A stretch of 64,000 nucleotides of DNA, from contig NZ_JAAXPO010000005.1 of assembly GCF_012396485.1 (NCBI RefSeq), positions 62,001 to 126,000 on the forward strand. Direction: 5' to 3'. This document shows positions 53,516-61,451 of the stretch, one piece after another. The notes beneath the pieces are model-generated. The model saw only the letters and a program-made list of their open reading frames with translations, ran no database searches and had not been told where the DNA came from. The stretch is from Leuconostoc holzapfelii (GTDB lineage Bacteria > Bacillota > Bacilli > Lactobacillales > Lactobacillaceae). The translations under genes were made by a program, and so were the position numbers. Numbering within the stretch: the first letter of the stretch is position 1; every line of letters starts with the position of its first letter.

Positions 53516-54099
53516 TACTTCTCGTGGATAATTATGATTCATTTACTTACAACTTAGCACAAATTGTGGGTCAACTTACCACAGTTGTCGTCCGACGCAA
53601 CGATGATCCAGAATTGGTGACATTAGCCCAGCAAGCCCGGGGGATTATTTTCTCACCAGGCCCAGGGACACCAGAGCAAGCCGGTGAGATGTTACGAATC
53701 ATCCAAATGTTTGCCAAAACGCGGCCGATGCTTGGTATTTGCTTAGGACATCAAGCCATTGGCGCAGCATTTGGTGGTCAAGTAATCGCCGCGCCCAATA
53801 TTCGCCATGGCAAGGTTTCAAAGATGATACCAACCGCACCATCTGCGTTGTTTCCCGACACATCAACGCCAATCATGCGTTATCACTCGCTAATTATTGC
53901 CAGAGACCAACTACCAAAAGATTTTGTGGTCACAAGTGTGGCGGCAGATGACCACGAGGTGATGGCGATGCAACATCGGACGCGGCCAATTTATGGTTTG
54001 CAGTTTCATCCTGAGTCCATTGGGACACCAACTGGCGCGGCCATGGTAGCCAAATTTGTCGCGATTGCCACGCAGTCGCAACCAGCATCAGCACAATAA
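53512..54099 (+). CDS. trpG: Anthranilate synthase glutamine amidotransferase component
   Basis: It releases ammonia from glutamine for TrpE. The 195-residue class I amidotransferase has VDNYDSFTYNL at the start, the oxyanion loop SPGPGTP, nucleophile Cys77 in GICLGHQ, and the His-Glu pair in LQFHPESIGT. The last codons (Ala-Ser-Ala-Gln-stop) lie inside a tandemly duplicated 49-bp unit. PabA function for folate could be shared, since the folate operon follows. Confidence 0.95.
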   Translation: MILLVDNYDSFTYNLAQIVGQLTTVVVRRNDDPELVTLAQQARGIIFSPGPGTPEQAGEMLRIIQMFAKTRPMLGICLGHQAIGAAFGGQVIAAPNIRHGKVSKMIPTAPSALFPDTSTPIMRYHSLIIARDQLPKDFVVTSVAADDHEVMAMQHRTRPIYGLQFHPESIGTPTGAAMVAKFVAIATQSQPASAQ

Positions 54100-54105
54100 A
54101 TCAAC

Positions 54106-54130
54106 AAGCCAATCATCGGTTGGCTTTTTT
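54106..54130 (+). terminator. trp operon terminator, copy 1
   Basis: AAGCCAA/TTGGCTT around TCATCGG followed by six T residues. Confidence 0.88.
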
Positions 54131-54154
54131 CGTGCATCAGCACAATAAATCAAC

Positions 54155-54179
54155 AAGCCAATCATCGGTTGGCTTTTTT
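54155..54179 (+). terminator. trp operon terminator, copy 2
   Basis: An exact repeat of copy 1, 49 bp downstream, making a double terminator before the folate operon promoter. Confidence 0.88.
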
Positions 54180-54213
54180 CGTGGTGTGAAACCGTCGGTT
54201 CATGAAAATCAGT

Positions 54214-54243
54214 TTGTCGCGTGGTGAGTTACCGTGGTAAAAT
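54214..54243 (+). promoter_or_regulatory. Folate operon promoter
   Basis: TTGTCG (54214-54219) and TAAAAT (54238-54243) are 18 bp apart, just after the double terminator. Confidence 0.6.
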
Positions 54244-54272
54244 ATAACAAGTATGTGCCAGGGAGGCGAACA

Positions 54273-54659
54273 ATGGGAATGATTCATTTACCAAATATGC
54301 GGTTTTATACATATAATGGCGTATTTGATGAAGAAAAAAAATTAGGACAACAAATTGCCGTTGATGTGACGTTACATTATCCAATTGAAACAGCAGTGAA
54401 AGATGATGATTTGACAACCACGATTTCATATGTTGATGTCTATGAAACGGTGAAAACGATTGTGACCACAAAGCAATTTAATTTGATGGAGAGTGTGGCC
54501 AACACGTTGCTGAGCGCACTTTTGACACAGTTTCCCCAAGTGACGCAAATTGATGTGGCAGTACACAAAGACTATATTCCATTGCCGGGTATTTATGATC
54601 CGTTTGTGATTACCGTTAGCGGTACACCAGCTGATATCATACAACGGGGCCAAGCATGA
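54273..54659 (+). CDS. folB: Dihydroneopterin aldolase
   Basis: It splits 7,8-dihydroneopterin to 6-hydroxymethyl-dihydropterin and glycolaldehyde. The 128-residue protein has MRFYTYNGVFDEEKKLGQQIAVDVTL with the pterin-anchoring Glu, YVDVYETVK, FNLMESVAN and the catalytic Lys region VAVHKDYIPLPG. ATG 54273 follows GGGAGGCG. First gene of the folate operon; the stop overlaps folK (ATGA). Confidence 0.94.
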   Translation: MGMIHLPNMRFYTYNGVFDEEKKLGQQIAVDVTLHYPIETAVKDDDLTTTISYVDVYETVKTIVTTKQFNLMESVANTLLSALLTQFPQVTQIDVAVHKDYIPLPGIYDPFVITVSGTPADIIQRGQA

Positions 54660-55156
54660 CGCGGGCCTATCTTAGCATGGGGGCCAATATTGGCGACCGT
54701 TTGGACAATTTGCAACACGGTGTTGCTTTACTGCACACATCGGCCAATATCACTGTGACAGCTGTCTCCCAAGTCTATGAAACCCAACCAGTGGGTGGTG
54801 TCGTCCAAGATGATTTTTATAACATTGCGGTCCGATTAGAAACGACTTTAACCGCGCCAGAACTGTTGGCACGGTTACATGATATTGAACAACAACTCAA
54901 GCGTGTTCGCCAAATTCATTGGGGACCACGCACCATTGACCTCGACATTTTAGTTTTCGGGGATGAAGTCTGGTCAGATGAAATCTTGACCATTCCGCAC
55001 CGTGAAATGGCAAACCGACGCTTTGTGTTGCAACCACTTTTAGATGTGATTGCCGCAGATCGGCGACATGAAATTGAACGATTATTAGCTAGCACAACAG
55101 ATACCAATTGGGTGCATGTTGTGACTGGTGCGAGAGTAGAATATGAAAACATTTAA
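54656..55156 (+). CDS. folK: 6-hydroxymethyl-7,8-dihydropterin pyrophosphokinase
   Basis: It transfers pyrophosphate from ATP to the pterin alcohol. The 166-residue protein has LSMGANIGDRLDNL, VYETQPVGGVVQDDFYN, RVRQIHWGPRTIDLDILVFGDE (catalytic Asp pair) and IPHREMANRRFVLQPL. It is a stand-alone gene, not the FolKE fusion seen in Lactococcus. It overlaps folE by 14 nt. Confidence 0.95.
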   Translation: MTRAYLSMGANIGDRLDNLQHGVALLHTSANITVTAVSQVYETQPVGGVVQDDFYNIAVRLETTLTAPELLARLHDIEQQLKRVRQIHWGPRTIDLDILVFGDEVWSDEILTIPHREMANRRFVLQPLLDVIAADRRHEIERLLASTTDTNWVHVVTGARVEYENI

Positions 55157-55718
55157 TAACGAACAAAACTTGCAACTCCAAGCAGGCGTCACGGAATTAT
55201 TGGCGGCGATTGGGGATAATCCAGACCGCTCCGGTGTCATTGAAACACCAGAACGTGTTGTGAAAGCACACGCTGAAATCTTTGCCCATACGGGTGAGAC
55301 GGCATTTACGGATTATAAACTTTTTGAAACGGCGCAAGATGCTGACATGGTCGTTGTCGAAGGCATCCCTTTTTATTCCATGTGTGAGCATCACTTATTG
55401 CCATTTTTTGGCACGGTTGATGTTGCTTACGTGCCGGATGGCGAAATTATTGGCTTAAGTAAAGTCCCACGTTTAGTTGATTGGGCAAGCCGTCGACCAA
55501 ATGTGCAAGAAAATTTGACCCATTTAATTGCTGATGAAATGCAACGCATTGTGCATCCCAAAGGCTTGGCCGTTAACGTCACGGCCCGCCATATGTGCAT
55601 GGAGATGCGGGGGATTAATCAACCAGGCACACAAACAAATACCTCTATTTATCGTGACTTATTAAAAACCGATGCCTTTTTGCGGGAAAGCTTTGCCCGT
55701 CGGGTCAGTCAGCGTTAA
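55143..55718 (+). CDS. folE: GTP cyclohydrolase I
   Basis: It converts GTP to 7,8-dihydroneopterin triphosphate. The 191-residue protein has NPDRSGVIETPERVVKA, the zinc ligands Cys81 and His84 in SMCEHHLLPFFG and Cys152 in HMCMEMRG, and IGLSKVPRLVDWASRRPNVQE. This is the zinc-dependent type IA enzyme. It starts inside folK. Confidence 0.97.
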   Translation: MKTFNNEQNLQLQAGVTELLAAIGDNPDRSGVIETPERVVKAHAEIFAHTGETAFTDYKLFETAQDADMVVVEGIPFYSMCEHHLLPFFGTVDVAYVPDGEIIGLSKVPRLVDWASRRPNVQENLTHLIADEMQRIVHPKGLAVNVTARHMCMEMRGINQPGTQTNTSIYRDLLKTDAFLRESFARRVSQR

Positions 55719-55722
55719 TCAG

Positions 55723-56991
55723 ATGACTTATCAAACCATTCAACAACAATTAGATAAAGGCTGGCGCGTGTTTGACCCGAACCGGTTAACATTTTTGCGC
55801 CAAGTGCTGCAATGGGTCGGGCAACCAGATCAAGCATTAACAATCATTCAAATCGCCGGCACCAATGGGAAAGGCTCAACTGGGGCAATGTTGCGTGAAG
55901 TCTTACGCGCAAATGGTGAGACAGTGGGCCATTTTGCCAGTCCAGCAGTTTTTAATGATCGCGAACAAATTTGGCTCAACGGTCAGTTTGTGACCGAGAC
56001 CGCCTGGGTATCCGCTTACGAGCAATTGCATGACGCCTTAAATCAACATGACCTGACAATTGCTGCGTTGTCTTATTTTGAAGTGTGGACGATTGTGGCG
56101 TTGTTGGTGTTTCAGGCGGAACATGTGACGTATGCCATTATGGAAGCTGGGTTAGGTGGTCGTGATGATGCCACGCACATGGTTGGGCAAGCCGCTGTCG
56201 TAGCTTATACCGAAATCGGGTTAGATCATCAAAATATCTTAGGGCAAACAATGGCCGAAATCGCGCAAAATAAAGCGGATCTCATCACGCCAGGCGCATT
56301 GGTGGTCAGTGATTTAGTCCAACCTGCTGAAGTGTTAGCTATTTTAAAGGCTACCACCGCAGCTAAACAAGCGACCTGGGCTGCCCAACCAGTAGCGGTG
56401 GTCGTCAAGCACGACACACCGGCGGGATTGGTTGTGTCGGTTGCAGGCGAACGTTACCAGTTGGGGTTAGTCGGGGCGTTTCAACGACGTAACCTTGGCG
56501 TGGTTTGGCAAATTCTAGCAGCACTAGAAACGCGCGATCAACTCAGAATTGATGTCGCAACCCGGCGACGTGGCCTAGCGCAGGCACACATGTTGGGGCG
56601 CATGCAGGTCGATCCAACGCGGCATATTTTATGGGATGGGGCGCATAATGAAGATGCCGTCCAAGGACTCGTGGCAACCCTGAAAAACTGGGCGTTACCG
56701 GAACGGCCAATCTTGGTTCTTGGGGTGTTAGCCGATAAAAACTATCAACAAATGCTCAACATTGTGTTACCGATGGTCTCAGCAGTGATTACGGTCACGC
56801 CCAATAATCCGCGTGCCTTGTCAGCAGCCGCTTTGGCCAAGGCAGTGCAAGCAGTGGCTGCCGAAATGCCCGTGACAGTCATGGACCAAGACCCATTGGC
56901 ATACGCTATGGCGCAACGCACATCCCCAAGCCAATATATTATTGTCGCGGGCTCATTTTATACGTTAAATGCAGTTGGAGGTTTTTCATGA
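55723..56991 (+). CDS. folC: Folylpolyglutamate / dihydrofolate synthase
   Basis: It joins glutamate to dihydropteroate or tetrahydrofolate. The 422-residue Mur-ligase-fold protein has the P-loop IAGTNGKGST, ASPAVFNDREQI, EAGLGGRDDATHM, a carbamylated-Lys-type segment AQNKADLITPGA, DGAHNEDAVQGL and the terminal VAGSFYTLN. I chose ATG 55723 four bases after folE; an in-frame ATG at 55672 would overlap folE by 47 nt. No clear ribosome site is present, so coupling with folE is likely. It is the second FolC of the window, after the fragment at its left end. Confidence 0.93.
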   Translation: MTYQTIQQQLDKGWRVFDPNRLTFLRQVLQWVGQPDQALTIIQIAGTNGKGSTGAMLREVLRANGETVGHFASPAVFNDREQIWLNGQFVTETAWVSAYEQLHDALNQHDLTIAALSYFEVWTIVALLVFQAEHVTYAIMEAGLGGRDDATHMVGQAAVVAYTEIGLDHQNILGQTMAEIAQNKADLITPGALVVSDLVQPAEVLAILKATTAAKQATWAAQPVAVVVKHDTPAGLVVSVAGERYQLGLVGAFQRRNLGVVWQILAALETRDQLRIDVATRRRGLAQAHMLGRMQVDPTRHILWDGAHNEDAVQGLVATLKNWALPERPILVLGVLADKNYQQMLNIVLPMVSAVITVTPNNPRALSAAALAKAVQAVAAEMPVTVMDQDPLAYAMAQRTSPSQYIIVAGSFYTLNAVGGFS

Positions 56992-57587
56992 TTAAGCGGT
57001 TGGTGATTGCATCAAATAATTCAGCAAAAACGCGTGAGATTGTCGCTGTTTTTGCCACGTTTGGGATGACAGCCGTGAACTATCGCGAGCTGATTTCCGA
57101 AAAAACGTTTCCAGCAGAAACAACGGATGATCAATTGGAAAATGCATTGGGTAAGGCACGATTTATCCAGCAATTTTTACCTAATGAGTATATTTTAGCC
57201 GATGATACGGGCGCTTTTTTTGCGGCCTTTCCGAATCAATTTGGGTTGACGATTGCCAGAGATTTTAAAGCGATGGGTTTTCAATCGATGCAAGAAGAGG
57301 ATGATTATTTACTCGGCTTGTACGAACCTGGCATGGATCGTGGAGCCTATTTGGCGGCTTTGTTTATTTTGCTCACACCATCGGGCACTGTGTATCAGAG
57401 TACTGGTCGGGGTGGGGTGACTTTGGCATTGGCACCAAGGGGTACCTATTCAGCTGGTTTTGATACGTTATTTGAAGCGGAAAATGGCTTGACGTTGGCC
57501 GAGATGCCAATGGCCGAGCGTGTACAGTATTCTCATCGTGGACGCGCAGCAAAACAGTTATTGGAGAAAATTGGGCATGCATTTTGA
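56988..57587 (+). CDS. Ham1/RdgB-like nucleoside triphosphate pyrophosphatase within the folate operon
   Basis: A 199-residue ITPase-fold protein: ASNNSAKTREI (8-18) is the substrate loop, ADDTG (71-75) the catalytic-acid motif, RGGVTLALAP and SAGFDTLF the distal strand and HRGRAAKQLL the base-recognition end. It is clearly divergent from standard RdgB (SGNxGKxxE and ADDSGL). The L. plantarum folate cluster has a gene in the same place (xtp3), proposed to fill the missing dihydroneopterin triphosphate pyrophosphatase step; that role is inferred here. It overlaps folC (ATGA) and folP by 11 nt. Confidence 0.82.
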   Translation: MIKRLVIASNNSAKTREIVAVFATFGMTAVNYRELISEKTFPAETTDDQLENALGKARFIQQFLPNEYILADDTGAFFAAFPNQFGLTIARDFKAMGFQSMQEEDDYLLGLYEPGMDRGAYLAALFILLTPSGTVYQSTGRGGVTLALAPRGTYSAGFDTLFEAENGLTLAEMPMAERVQYSHRGRAAKQLLEKIGHAF

Positions 57588-58644
57588 ACAAATTACAACA
57601 GAAAACCCTGTTCTAGCACAAATGGTGGTGCGCAGTGAAGGGGCTGCTTGGCGGATTACCGCTGCCGATCAACAATGTTTGGCTGAGTACAATGCTATCC
57701 CATTAACTGCGGAGACGTATTGGTTAAGTCGTGGTGCGATTGTCGCGTTACATGAACGCACTGCCAGCCTTGAATTGCAACAATGGTTAGTGGCTAATGA
57801 CCGTCTCTGGGTCGTGAATGGGAAAACCTTGCATGATGCTGACGGCATTATCTATGGCGTGTTAAATGTCAGTCCGGAATCCTTTTATAATGGCGATCAA
57901 GTGGCAGATGTTGACACGATGGTGGCTCGAGCTGGTGAGATGTTGGCCAAAGGGGCTGATGTGATTGAAGTAGGTGGGCAAACCACCAAGCCAGGTTTTG
58001 AAGCCGCTGGGCTTGAATTGACCCCAACTGCGGAAATTGATCGGATTGCACCGGTCATTAACGGTATTAAAGCGCAATACCCAGATGCGGTTATTGCTGT
58101 CGATACCTATAAATATGATGTCATGGTCCGCGCCGTTGCTTTGGGCGTTGATATTATTAATGATGTCAACGGCTTTTTGGATGATCCGCGGAAAGCACCG
58201 TTTCTGGCAGACCAGCAAGTTGGTTTGTTAACGATGTGGAATCCGCGTGGTGAGACAGTTCAGAACTTGCAAGCGGAAATGCACGCGTGGTTTGAAGATA
58301 ATTTGGCACAATTGACGGCGGCCGGCATTAATCGCCAACGCATTGCGCTTGATCCAGGCGTTGGGTATGCGAAAAACTCCGACGTAGCGCAAGATTTGGC
58401 CATGATGAACACGATTGGTCATTTGCAAGATTTGCAACGACCAGTGATGACGGCTGTTTCTAACAAAGGTTGGGCCAAGTTTTTGCTTGGGTTACCAAAG
58501 TTGGCCCGGGCGGATGTGTCATTGGTGGCGGCAACAGAAATGTTTCAGCGTGGTGCGCGCATTCTACGCGTGCATGATGTGCAATCAGCAAAGGAAATGA
58601 CGCAAGTGGTGCGCGCGATTGCCCAAAGTTTTTGGCAAAAATAG
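57577..58644 (+). CDS. folP: Dihydropteroate synthase with an N-terminal extension
   Basis: It condenses the pterin pyrophosphate with p-aminobenzoate. The 355-residue protein has ~90 residues before the TIM barrel, then GVLNVSPESF (94-103), VDTYKYD, INDVNG, ALDPGVGYAKN and the terminal RVHDV. Several usually invariant motifs are changed: EVGGQTTKPG (131-140) for DIGGESTRPG, LTMWNPRG for LMHMQG, and SNK for SRK. The VDT Asp, INDVNG Asn, SNK Lys and RVHD Arg remain. Similar longer FolPs occur in lactobacilli, as far as I recall. ATG 57577 follows TGGAGAAA within the pyrophosphatase gene. Last gene of the folate operon. Confidence 0.88.
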   Translation: MHFEQITTENPVLAQMVVRSEGAAWRITAADQQCLAEYNAIPLTAETYWLSRGAIVALHERTASLELQQWLVANDRLWVVNGKTLHDADGIIYGVLNVSPESFYNGDQVADVDTMVARAGEMLAKGADVIEVGGQTTKPGFEAAGLELTPTAEIDRIAPVINGIKAQYPDAVIAVDTYKYDVMVRAVALGVDIINDVNGFLDDPRKAPFLADQQVGLLTMWNPRGETVQNLQAEMHAWFEDNLAQLTAAGINRQRIALDPGVGYAKNSDVAQDLAMMNTIGHLQDLQRPVMTAVSNKGWAKFLLGLPKLARADVSLVAATEMFQRGARILRVHDVQSAKEMTQVVRAIAQSFWQK

Positions 58645-58656
58645 TGTGAATAAAGC

Positions 58657-58685
58657 TTGTGATGATTTAAAAAATAAGGTATACT
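58657..58685 (+). promoter_or_regulatory. Promoter of the short RNA unit before the ABC exporter
   Basis: TTGTGA (58657-58662) and TATACT (58680-58685) are exactly 17 bp apart, directly downstream of folP. Confidence 0.65.
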
Positions 58686-58691
58686 ACTAGT

Positions 58692-58756
58692 GACCAACTG
58701 GGTAGTATCTATCTACCTACCCGCCAGCAACATGCATGTGTTGCTGGCGTTTTTTA
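58692..58756 (+). ncRNA. Predicted ~65-nt promoter-to-terminator RNA, small RNA or attenuator
   Basis: From the predicted start near 58692 the RNA has a first hairpin in two alternative registers: GGGTAG (58700-58705) with CTACCC (58717-58722), or GGTAG (58701) with CTACC (58713-58717). Then comes a very strong terminator, CGCCAGCAACA (58722-58732) with TGTTGCTGGCG (58739-58749), and six T residues. ATACTAC and GTAGTAT around 58681-58708 also pair. It has no convincing open reading frame. It is either a stand-alone small RNA or a transcription attenuator for the ABC exporter operon 80 nt downstream. Confidence 0.5.
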
Positions 58757-58835
58757 TGGTCTTTTTTCTTGCAAACGCGTGGCGAAAGGCGCAAAATGAA
58801 GCCATATTATTGCAAAAATTTGGAGTGAGAAGCGG

Positions 58836-59738
58836 ATGGTAAATAACGTTTTACAAGTAAAAAACTTGGACAAGTTTTTTGGTCGGTTTCATGTGTTAAA
58901 ACAAGTCACGTTCACGATTCACCAAGGTGAAGTGTTTGCTTTACTTGGGCCTAATGGTGCGGGGAAATCAACCCTGATTCGGACGATTTTGGGGTTATTA
59001 AAGCCTAAATCAGGGCAGGTGACGCTGAACGGGCAAAATGCCTTAACAGAAATTGTGGCGACCCATCAACGGATTGCATATGTCCCTGGGGATGTTTATT
59101 TGTGGCCGAATTTAACGGGTGGTGAAATTATTGATTTGTTGTTGCGGATAGGGGGGCATGATCATACTGCCAAAACAGATGCGCTGATTAAAAAATTTGC
59201 GCTTGACCCAACAAAAAAAGCCCGCACTTATTCCAAAGGGAATCGCCAAAAGGTGGCGTTAATTGCCGCATTTTCAGCCGATGTCGATTTATATATTTTT
59301 GATGAACCAACCAGCGGATTAGATCCTTTGCAAGCCCTTAATTTCCAGTCAGAAGTGTTGGCACTGAAAGCGGCCAATAAGGCGGTATTGTTAAGTTCCC
59401 ATATTTTAGATGAAGTTGAGAAAACGGCGGATCAAATTGCCATTATTCGACAAGGCGAAATAATTGAAACTGGTGAATTACAAGATTTGCAACATATTGC
59501 CAACTTGAATGTCTTAGCTATCGTCACCGAAGATGCCACTGAACTAGCCGCCATGCCTGGGGTGACGAATTTGACACAGAATGGTCAACGGTTGACCTTT
59601 ACTGTCTCGCATGCTGGCCTACCAGCAGTGACCAAACAGTTAGCCCAGTACGGCCTAAAAGACTTGCGCATGACACCACCGACATTGGAAGAAATCTTTT
59701 TGACTTACTACAAGGATGGGGCAGTGCATGAAAAATAA
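58836..59738 (+). CDS. ABC transporter ATP-binding protein of an exporter
   Basis: A 300-residue ATPase: Walker A GPNGAGKST (about residues 42-50), Q-loop region VPGDVYLWPNL, a signature motif that reads YSKGNRQKV (for LSGGQ), Walker B LYIFDEPTSGLDP, and switch LLSSHILDE. A ~90-residue C-terminal domain follows as in CcmA/NatA-like and drug-type exporters. The next gene encodes the membrane part, with an 11-nt overlap. GGAG lies 10 nt before ATG 58836. Substrate unknown. Expression may depend on the attenuator-like unit upstream. Confidence 0.92.
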   Translation: MVNNVLQVKNLDKFFGRFHVLKQVTFTIHQGEVFALLGPNGAGKSTLIRTILGLLKPKSGQVTLNGQNALTEIVATHQRIAYVPGDVYLWPNLTGGEIIDLLLRIGGHDHTAKTDALIKKFALDPTKKARTYSKGNRQKVALIAAFSADVDLYIFDEPTSGLDPLQALNFQSEVLALKAANKAVLLSSHILDEVEKTADQIAIIRQGEIIETGELQDLQHIANLNVLAIVTEDATELAAMPGVTNLTQNGQRLTFTVSHAGLPAVTKQLAQYGLKDLRMTPPTLEEIFLTYYKDGAVHEK

Positions 59739-61332
59739 TTTTGCCAAAACCGGTCAGTTGACCTGGTTTTACCTCAAAAAAGATTGGCGCGTGTTGACGC
59801 TTTGGCTGGTGATTGTCGGCGGGTTGAACCTCGTGATTGCCGCCATTTATAACCAAATTTATGGGACACCAGCCCAAGTTCAAAGTATTGTGACAACCTT
59901 GAAAACGCCGGCCATGGTGGCCCTTTTCGGATTACTTCCGTCATTGCATGCATATACCACTTTTGATATTGCGGTGGGTGAGATGTTATTGTTTACCATC
60001 ATGATGCTGGTGGTCATGAATTTACAACTGGTTATCAAAAATACACGCGCTGAAGAAGAAAAAGGCGTGAATGAATTGTTGCGCAGTCTCGCAGTGGGTA
60101 AATTTGCCCAACTAGCAGCCGTATTAATTGAGGTGGTCGCCGTTAATGCGGCAATTGCGTTAACCGGCTTATCTTATCAGGTTTTGCATGGGGCTACTTG
60201 GCCAGCAACCCTATTATTTTCAGCGGGGTTATTGAGTAGTGGGCTTTTGTTTGTTGGGATTGGCCTCCTGACTGCTCAATTAGCACGTCAAGCACGCTTG
60301 GCCACGGCGATGGGGTATCTCGTTTTTGGCGTGATGTTTGTCGTACGGATGATAACCGATACTGTCAAGCCGGAACTCACTTGGCTCTCGCCGTTAGGTT
60401 GGGTAGAAAAATGCCAAATTGGCGCGACAAACAACTGGTTGCCCGTGCTACTATTATTTTGTTTGAGCCTGGCGATTACCGGTGCTAGTCTGTGGCTATT
60501 AGCGGTGCATGATCTTGGGACTGGGCTTGTCAGTGTCAGTGTGGGACCAGCAACGGCGCCAAAGACTTTGCGTGGTTGGCTCAGTTTACAGGTGCGTTTG
60601 GAACGGACCAGCTTTGTGATTTGGTTACTCGGCTTGAGCACTTTGGGTGTGAGTTATGGGGCCATTTTTAATCAAATCAAACAGTTGGCGACCGACAATG
60701 CCGTCCTCAAAAATTTGCTAGGGACGTCAAAAATTGCCCAACTGGGCGATCAAATTGTTTTAGTTTTTATGCATACGATCTTGATTATGCCAGTCACAAT
60801 CGCCAGCCTCGCTGGCCTCATCACGATTGGGCGTTTTAAGCGCGACTTAGAGAAGGGCACGATTGACTTAATCAGTGCGCATGCAATTAGCCGAACACGC
60901 CTATTTTTCGGTTACATTGGCAGTGGGATAATCTTCACGTTTGGCGCCTGGTTAGCTGCGATGACTAGTATGTTTTTAGCACAAACCATTGTGATGCCGC
61001 AACCGATTGCGTTTGCCAAATTTAACGCGGTCGTCATTAATGACACCCCAGTTTTGTTATTTTTTGTTGGCTTAGCTGCCGCACTCATGGGGTGGGTGCC
61101 AAAGTGGTATCGGCTTGTGTATTTGGTCCTAGGGATTAATTTTTACCTGCTTTATTTAGGTAAAATGCTTAAAATGCCAGATTGGTTAATCCAAGCAACG
61201 CCCAGTTCATGGGTGGCGCAAGTCCCAATTTCAGCTATTGATTGGGTATCTTGGAGTACTGTATTTGCGATTGGGCTGATTTTGAGTGGCCTGGGGTATT
61301 TTGGTTACCAACGTGGTGATTTGCGTAGTTAA
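59728..61332 (+). CDS. ABC-2 type exporter permease
   Basis: A 534-residue integral membrane protein with about 12 hydrophobic segments in two six-helix halves, the first starting after WFYLKKDWRVLTLWLVIVGG. The middle loop (EEEKGVNELLRSLAVGK, repeated in a weaker form as KRDLEKGTIDLISAHAISRTR) matches the coupling-helix pattern of ABC-2 exporters, including the tetronasin/polyketide-type permeases. This supports an internal duplication and an export function such as antibiotic or lipid efflux; the substrate is unknown. ATG 59728 is preceded by GGATGGGG; longer in-frame starts give only four more residues. Confidence 0.88.
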   Translation: MKNNFAKTGQLTWFYLKKDWRVLTLWLVIVGGLNLVIAAIYNQIYGTPAQVQSIVTTLKTPAMVALFGLLPSLHAYTTFDIAVGEMLLFTIMMLVVMNLQLVIKNTRAEEEKGVNELLRSLAVGKFAQLAAVLIEVVAVNAAIALTGLSYQVLHGATWPATLLFSAGLLSSGLLFVGIGLLTAQLARQARLATAMGYLVFGVMFVVRMITDTVKPELTWLSPLGWVEKCQIGATNNWLPVLLLFCLSLAITGASLWLLAVHDLGTGLVSVSVGPATAPKTLRGWLSLQVRLERTSFVIWLLGLSTLGVSYGAIFNQIKQLATDNAVLKNLLGTSKIAQLGDQIVLVFMHTILIMPVTIASLAGLITIGRFKRDLEKGTIDLISAHAISRTRLFFGYIGSGIIFTFGAWLAAMTSMFLAQTIVMPQPIAFAKFNAVVINDTPVLLFFVGLAAALMGWVPKWYRLVYLVLGINFYLLYLGKMLKMPDWLIQATPSSWVAQVPISAIDWVSWSTVFAIGLILSGLGYFGYQRGDLRS

Positions 61333-61451
61333 TCATATCGGTTAACACCAGTTGAGTCGATTTGATTTCATCGGGTAATTTGAGATAGAATGAAAGATAT
61401 TGTCTCGTCTCATACCGGACAAGAGCGAAAAGAGAGTAACGGAATTTATAC

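Larger units (their letters stand above)
54085..54182. repeat. Perfect 49-bp tandem duplication
   Basis: Two identical copies, 54085-54133 and 54134-54182, each hold the last five codons of trpG (with the stop), a spacer and a full intrinsic terminator. The flanks differ on both sides, so the repeat is exactly two units. Confidence 0.97.
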
